Of a stretch of 10,345 bases of DNA, positions 7,207-10,345 are shown piece after piece. The notes below the pieces were generated by a model that worked only from the letters and a program-made list of their open reading frames with translations, made no database searches and was not told the origin of the DNA. Position numbers and translations under genes: made by a program. Within the stretch, counting starts at the first letter, position 1. Each line of letters opens with the position of its first letter. This stretch comes from Streptosporangiaceae bacterium. GTDB lineage: Bacteria; Actinomycetota; Actinomycetes; Streptosporangiales; Streptosporangiaceae. The DNA is taken from contig JASHYW010000184.1 in NCBI GenBank assembly GCA_030042885.1, positions 1-10,345 on the forward strand, given 5' to 3'.

Positions 7207-8082
7207 ATGCTTTCACTGGTACTGCCGAAGGGCTCCCTTGAGCGAGCCACCCTCGAGCTGTTCGACGCGGCCGACCTGACCGTACGGCGGTCCTCGGACC
7301 GGGACTACCACGCCTCGATCGACGACCCCCGGATCGACCGGGTGCGGTTCCTGCGCCCTCAGGAGATCCCGTCGTATCTGGAACGCGGGCTGTTCGACCT
7401 CGGCATCACCGGCCGCGACTGGATCACCGAGACCGAGGCCGAGGTCACCTCGCTCGGGGAGTTGCAGTACTCCAAGGCCACCTCCCGGCCGGTCCGGGTG
7501 GTGCTCGCGGTGCCGGACTCCGCGCCCTGGCGGTCCGCCGCCGACCTACCAGAAGGGGTCAGGATCTCGACCGAATTCCCGTCGCTGACCAGGCGTTTCC
7601 TTGAAGAGCGTGGGGTCAAGGCCATGGTGATACCGTCCTACGGCGCGACCGAGGCCAAGGTGCCGGACATCGTCGACGCCATCGTGGACCTCACCGAGAC
7701 CGGCTCCTCGCTGCGCAAGAACGGCCTGCGGATCCTGGAGACGCTGCTGACCAGCTACACCGAGCTGATCGCGTCCAACCAGGCCTTCGCGGACCAGGAG
7801 AAGCGGGCGGCCATGGAGGACATCGCGCTGCTGCTGCGCGGCGCGATCCACGCCCGCGGCAACGTCCTGCTCAAGCTCAACGTGACCGCTGACCGGCTCG
7901 CCGCGGTCACCGACATGCTGCCCGCCCTGTCCTCGCCGACGATCACCACGCTGGCCCGGCCGAACATGAACGCGGTGGAGACCGTAGTCCCCAAGCGCGG
8001 CGTCAACACTTTGATCCCTGCCCTCAAGGCGGCCGGCGCGCAGGACATCCTGGAGATCCCCATCTCCAAGATCGTGGAATAG
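7207..8082 (+). CDS. hisG: ATP phosphoribosyltransferase, long form
   Basis: First step of histidine synthesis: joins ATP and PRPP to N1-(5-phosphoribosyl)-ATP, with feedback inhibition by histidine. The 291-residue product has the N-terminal catalytic domains (LSLVLPKGSLE at the start, a DLGITGRDW segment near 60, and the PRPP-binding region DAIVDLTETGSSLRKNGL at about 158-175) and the C-terminal ACT-like regulatory domain (about 210-291, with LLKLNVTADRLAAV and VPKRGVNTLIPALKAAGAQDILEIPISKIV). The long form works without HisZ. I chose the ATG at 7207 since AAAGGA is 5 bases upstream; the ATG at 7201 overlaps that site. In many actinobacteria hisE lies immediately upstream; here it is absent and replaced by a C-rich spacer. 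The stop shares a base with the next gene's GTG. Confidence 0.96.
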   Translation: MLSLVLPKGSLERATLELFDAADLTVRRSSDRDYHASIDDPRIDRVRFLRPQEIPSYLERGLFDLGITGRDWITETEAEVTSLGELQYSKATSRPVRVVLAVPDSAPWRSAADLPEGVRISTEFPSLTRRFLEERGVKAMVIPSYGATEAKVPDIVDAIVDLTETGSSLRKNGLRILETLLTSYTELIASNQAFADQEKRAAMEDIALLLRGAIHARGNVLLKLNVTADRLAAVTDMLPALSSPTITTLARPNMNAVETVVPKRGVNTLIPALKAAGAQDILEIPISKIVE

Positions 8083-8366
8083 TGGTGGCGGGCTTGCCCC
8101 TCCGTCTGGGTGAGCCGATCGCGCGGAACACCATCGAGTTCTCCTGGGCCGGATACCGGATCACCCAGGAGCAGGGTTTCTACGCCGTGCTCATCGAATC
8201 TGCCGACGTGAGCCTCGATGGCCTGGACGAACGGGAACGGGCCACCACCGACGCCTACGGCTGGCTGTCCGCCGACGACCTGGGGCCCGATAAGCCGCCC
8301 GCGGATCCCGGCCTGCCCGACCTGATCCGCGCCGCCGTAGCCAGCGTCCGCGACCGTCCGCGGTAG
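8082..8366 (+). CDS. Small acidic hypothetical protein
   Basis: A 94-residue protein I do not recognise. It starts with GTG that overlaps the hisG stop by one base (TAGTG); a second GTG three bases later is equally possible. Seen: a predicted beta segment (NTIEFSWAGYRITQEQGFYAVLIES, about 16-40, broken here into strands around GYRI and FYAVLI), then an acidic, Asp/Pro-rich stretch and a short helix near DLIRAAVASVRDR. There is no signal peptide or membrane segment. The one-base overlap and the same strand argue that it is co-expressed with hisG. It is probably real because codon usage is like its neighbours, but a function cannot be given. Confidence 0.7.
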   Translation: MVAGLPLRLGEPIARNTIEFSWAGYRITQEQGFYAVLIESADVSLDGLDERERATTDAYGWLSADDLGPDKPPADPGLPDLIRAAVASVRDRPR

Positions 8367-8392
8367 CGGTCCCGGTCCGGCGCGACGGGGAA

Positions 8393-8398
8393 TAGTCT
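8393..8398 (+). promoter_or_regulatory. Candidate -10 box for xdhC
   Basis: TAGTCT fits TANNNT in the 92-base gap before xdhC and would start a transcript near 8405, giving a leader of about 54 bases that contains the GAGGTGA ribosome binding site. No clear -35. Confidence 0.35.
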
Positions 8399-8458
8399 CG
8401 ATGGGACAACAGGTTCCGTGTTCAGGAGCGCGAGGGACGGCAGGGCTGAGGTGAGACA

Positions 8459-9622
8459 GTGCGGGACATCCTGAGCAAGATCACCACGTGGTGGGCGGCA
8501 GGGGAGACATTCGGACTGGCCACCGTGGTGCGCACGTTCCGCAGCGCGCCCCGCGATCCTGGTGCGGCACTGGCCGTGTCAGCGGGCGGCGAGGTCATCG
8601 GCAGCGTGTCAGGCGGGTGTGTCGAAGGCGCCGTCTATGAGCTGTCGATGGACGTGTCCGGGACCGGGACGCCCGTATTGCAGACCTACGGCGTCAGCGA
8701 CGACGATGCGTTCGCGGTCGGCCTGACCTGCGGCGGGATCCTCGACATCTTCGTCGAGCCGGTCAATCAAGCTCGGTTCCCCGAGCTCGGCGAGATCGCC
8801 GGCGCGGTGGAGCGCGGCGAAGCGGTCGCGGTCGCCACGGTGATCGCCGGGCCAGGTCAGATCGGGGCCAGGCGGGTGATCTGGGCCCGCCCCGAGCCGG
8901 GCCAGGGCGAAGGCGCGGACGCGCCGGGCGACGGCTGGCACGCGGGCGCGTCCGGCACCCTGGGCTCTGGGAGCAGGCTGGACGAGGCGGTGGACGACGA
9001 CGTCCGGGGCATGCTGGCCCAGGGACTGACCGGGATCCGCAGGTATGGCGCGCACGGGGAACGCCGCGGCGACGAGCTGAGCGTGTTCGTGAACTCGTTC
9101 GCCCCGCCGGCGCGGATGCTGGTCTTCGGCGCGATCGACTTCGCGGCCGCCGTCGCGCGGGCCGGGAAGTTCCTGGGCTACCACGTCACGGTGTGCGATG
9201 CCAGGCAGGTGTTCGCCACCAAATCAAGGTTCCCAGACGCGGACCAAGTCGTCGTCGAGTGGCCGCACCGGTTCCTGGCCGGGACACCCGTGGACAGCCG
9301 GACCGTCATCTGCGTGCTCACCCATGACCCGAAGTTCGACGTGCCGCTGCTCGAGGTGGCTCTGCGCACCCCGGCCGGCTACATCGGGGCTATGGGCAGC
9401 AGACGGACTCACGACGACCGGCTGGCGCGGCTCCGCGAGGCTGGCCTGACCGACGAAGAACTGGCCCGGCTGCGCTCGCCGATCGGCCTCGACCTCGGGG
9501 CCAGGACCCCCGAGGAGACCGCGGTGTCGATCGCCGCCGAGCTGATCCAGCTTCGCCGGGGCGGCACCGGTGCGCCGCTGACCGTCACCGAGGGCCGCAT
9601 CCATCACCAGTTCGCCGGCTGA
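8459..9622 (+). CDS. XdhC/CoxI-family molybdenum-cofactor insertion protein
   Basis: Members of this family bind the molybdenum cofactor, promote its sulfuration and deliver it to xanthine dehydrogenase or aerobic-type CO dehydrogenase. The 387-residue protein has the N-terminal XdhC/CoxI domain (about 10-100), with GSVSGGCVEGAV (Cys54) and GLTCGGILDIFVEP (Cys91), the cysteines expected to hold the cofactor. A variable, Gly/Asp-rich linker follows (about 143-182). The C-terminal Rossmann domain (about 218-375) starts MLVFGAIDFAAAVARAGKFLGY and continues with VTVCDAR, VICVLTHDPKFDVPLLEVAL, YIGAMGSRRTHDDR and SPIGLDLGARTPEETAVSIAAEL. In the glycine loop the usual second Gly is Asp (GAID). GTG start supported by GAGGTGA about 5 bases upstream. 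The nucleotidyltransferase gene that follows suits the same pathway, but no oxidoreductase subunits lie in the window, so the client enzyme is unknown. Confidence 0.92.
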   Translation: MRDILSKITTWWAAGETFGLATVVRTFRSAPRDPGAALAVSAGGEVIGSVSGGCVEGAVYELSMDVSGTGTPVLQTYGVSDDDAFAVGLTCGGILDIFVEPVNQARFPELGEIAGAVERGEAVAVATVIAGPGQIGARRVIWARPEPGQGEGADAPGDGWHAGASGTLGSGSRLDEAVDDDVRGMLAQGLTGIRRYGAHGERRGDELSVFVNSFAPPARMLVFGAIDFAAAVARAGKFLGYHVTVCDARQVFATKSRFPDADQVVVEWPHRFLAGTPVDSRTVICVLTHDPKFDVPLLEVALRTPAGYIGAMGSRRTHDDRLARLREAGLTDEELARLRSPIGLDLGARTPEETAVSIAAELIQLRRGGTGAPLTVTEGRIHHQFAG

Positions 9623-9625
9623 GGT

Positions 9626-9697
9626 TTTCCGCGGAAACGCCGCCTCAGGCGCCTCGGCTGATCCAGACCGACAGGTGGGCGGGTTCAAGCGCCCGCC
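9626..9697. repeat. Cluster of palindromes between xdhC and the nucleotidyltransferase gene
   Basis: TTTCCGCGGAAA (9626-9637) is a perfect 12-base palindrome starting 4 bases after the xdhC stop. CGCCT-C-AGGCG follows (9641-9651), overlapping AGGCGCCT (9647-9654). Then GGCGGG (9678-9683) pairs with CCCGCC (9692-9697) around an 8-base loop. None is followed by a T-tract, so any terminator would be atypical. These may act as operators or weak stops. Confidence 0.35.
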
Positions 9698-9757
9698 AAC
9701 ACCTCCGGACCGTTCCGGAAACGTTACCGCTCAGCATCCGGCCACCCGGCCAGCGCG

Positions 9758-9763
9758 TACGCT
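9758..9763 (+). promoter_or_regulatory. Candidate leaderless promoter of the nucleotidyltransferase gene
   Basis: TACGCT matches TANNNT and ends 8 bases before the GTG at 9772, with no proper Shine-Dalgarno (only AGGGG close by). Upstream, two palindromic TCCGGA words (9704-9709 and 9714-9719) are spaced by exactly 10 bases, which would suit a dimeric regulator. Confidence 0.3.
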
Positions 9764-9771
9764 TAGGGGCC

Positions 9772-10345
9772 GTGCGCACGACAGTCGCGGGGGTGCTGCT
9801 CGCCGCGGGGGAGGGCTCCAGGTTCGGCCGGCCCAAGGCGCTCGTCGAAGTGAACGGGCGCACCCTCGCCGAGCGCGGCGCCGAACTGCTCAGGTCCGGC
9901 GGCGCGGACCCCATCCTCATCGTCACCGGCGCCGCGCCGGTCCACCTTCCGGGAACCCAGGCCGTCGACAATCCTGACTGGCCCACCGGAATGGGCTCCT
10001 CTCTCCGCGCCGCTCTCCGCGCCCTCGCCAGCACACAGGACGTGAGCGCCGTCGTGGTCGCGCTCGCCGATCAGCCTCTGGTAGGGGCGGAGGCGGTCGC
10101 CCGCCTGATCGCCGCGTACCGCGCCGGGGCCAGCGTGGCGGTCGCCGCCTATGATGGCCAGCCCCGCAACCCCGTGCTGCTCGCCCGCGAGCACTGGCCC
10201 GAGGTCATCGCGACGGCCACAGGCGACACCGGGGCCCGGGGCTTCCTGCGCGCCCGCGCCGACCTCGTCACCCTGGTCGAGTGCGGCGACACCGGCCGCC
10301 CCGACGACGTCGACACGCCCGACGACCTGGCCCGCGTCGCCGCCG
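9772..10345 (+). CDS. MocA/MobA-like molybdenum cofactor nucleotidyltransferase, 5' part
   Basis: At least 191 residues, open to the window edge, so the 3' end is missing but little should be lost because family members are about 190-210 residues. The family transfers CMP or GMP to molybdopterin; in xanthine dehydrogenase maturation MocA makes the cytosine dinucleotide form. Seen: AGVLLAAGEGSRFGRPKAL near residues 6-24, which is the nucleotide-binding loop of the NTP-transferase fold (G-x-S-x-R-F/M-G-x-x-K); NPDWPTGMGSSLRAAL; the metal-binding ALADQPLV segment; RNPVLLAREHWPEV; GDTGARGFL; and DDVDTPDDLARV near the end. Adjacency to xdhC supports MocA over MobA, as does GMGSS with RNPVLL, but specificity for CTP versus GTP cannot be read securely. 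The GTG start gives MRTTVAGVLLAAG; it is likely leaderless. Confidence 0.9.
   Translation, partial: MRTTVAGVLLAAGEGSRFGRPKALVEVNGRTLAERGAELLRSGGADPILIVTGAAPVHLPGTQAVDNPDWPTGMGSSLRAALRALASTQDVSAVVVALADQPLVGAEAVARLIAAYRAGASVAVAAYDGQPRNPVLLAREHWPEVIATATGDTGARGFLRARADLVTLVECGDTGRPDDVDTPDDLARVAA

Noticed and set aside
7201..8082. hisG starting at the first ATG (7201)
   Set aside because: The AAAGGA ribosome binding site abuts or overlaps this ATG; the ATG at 7207 has proper spacing and gives the usual short HisG N-terminus.

Overview
The window is high-GC DNA with GTG starts, very short GTGA-type gene overlaps and several candidate leaderless promoters. Together with the gene content this points to an actinomycete. 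A mycelial or soil lineage near Streptosporangiales or Streptomyces is my guess; there is no marker here that fixes the genus.

Left part (1-2129): the 3' end of an rsmB-type 16S rRNA m5C methyltransferase gene meets a convergent DUF2786-family gene. That gene diverges from rpe (ribulose-phosphate 3-epimerase). The rpe upstream region holds a perfect 12-bp inverted repeat and two GTACC/GGTAC dyads.

Middle part (2102-4476) looks accessory. It contains an ECF sigma factor remnant that ends after region 2, a roughly 400-base stretch with no convincing gene but a large imperfect palindrome, a HAD-family hydrolase with an altered first motif, a strong bidirectional-looking terminator, and a small secreted protein of unknown function. 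These genes all lie on the minus strand, unlike their flanks.

Right part (4477-8366): a well-conserved FMN riboswitch precedes ribE-ribBA-ribH, whose genes overlap by 4 bases and so are probably translationally coupled. These give three of the four riboflavin pathway enzymes (DHBP synthase/GTP cyclohydrolase II, lumazine synthase, riboflavin synthase). The deaminase/reductase ribD is not in the window. rpe upstream belongs to the pentose phosphate supply of ribulose-5-phosphate, the substrate of DHBP synthase. After a purine-poor, C-rich spacer with imperfect repeats comes hisG (long form) overlapping a small acidic hypothetical gene; hisE is not present beside hisG.

Far right (8367-10345): an XdhC/CoxI-family gene and the start of a MocA/MobA-like nucleotidyltransferase gene. 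The pair suggests maturation of a molybdenum hydroxylase (xanthine or CO dehydrogenase type), whose structural genes are not visible.

I found no clearly new defence or mobile system. The most useful leads are the sequence between rpe and the riboswitch, the ribH-hisG spacer, and several strong unexplained inverted repeats. All calls come from reading the sequence and remembered family motifs; no searches were run.
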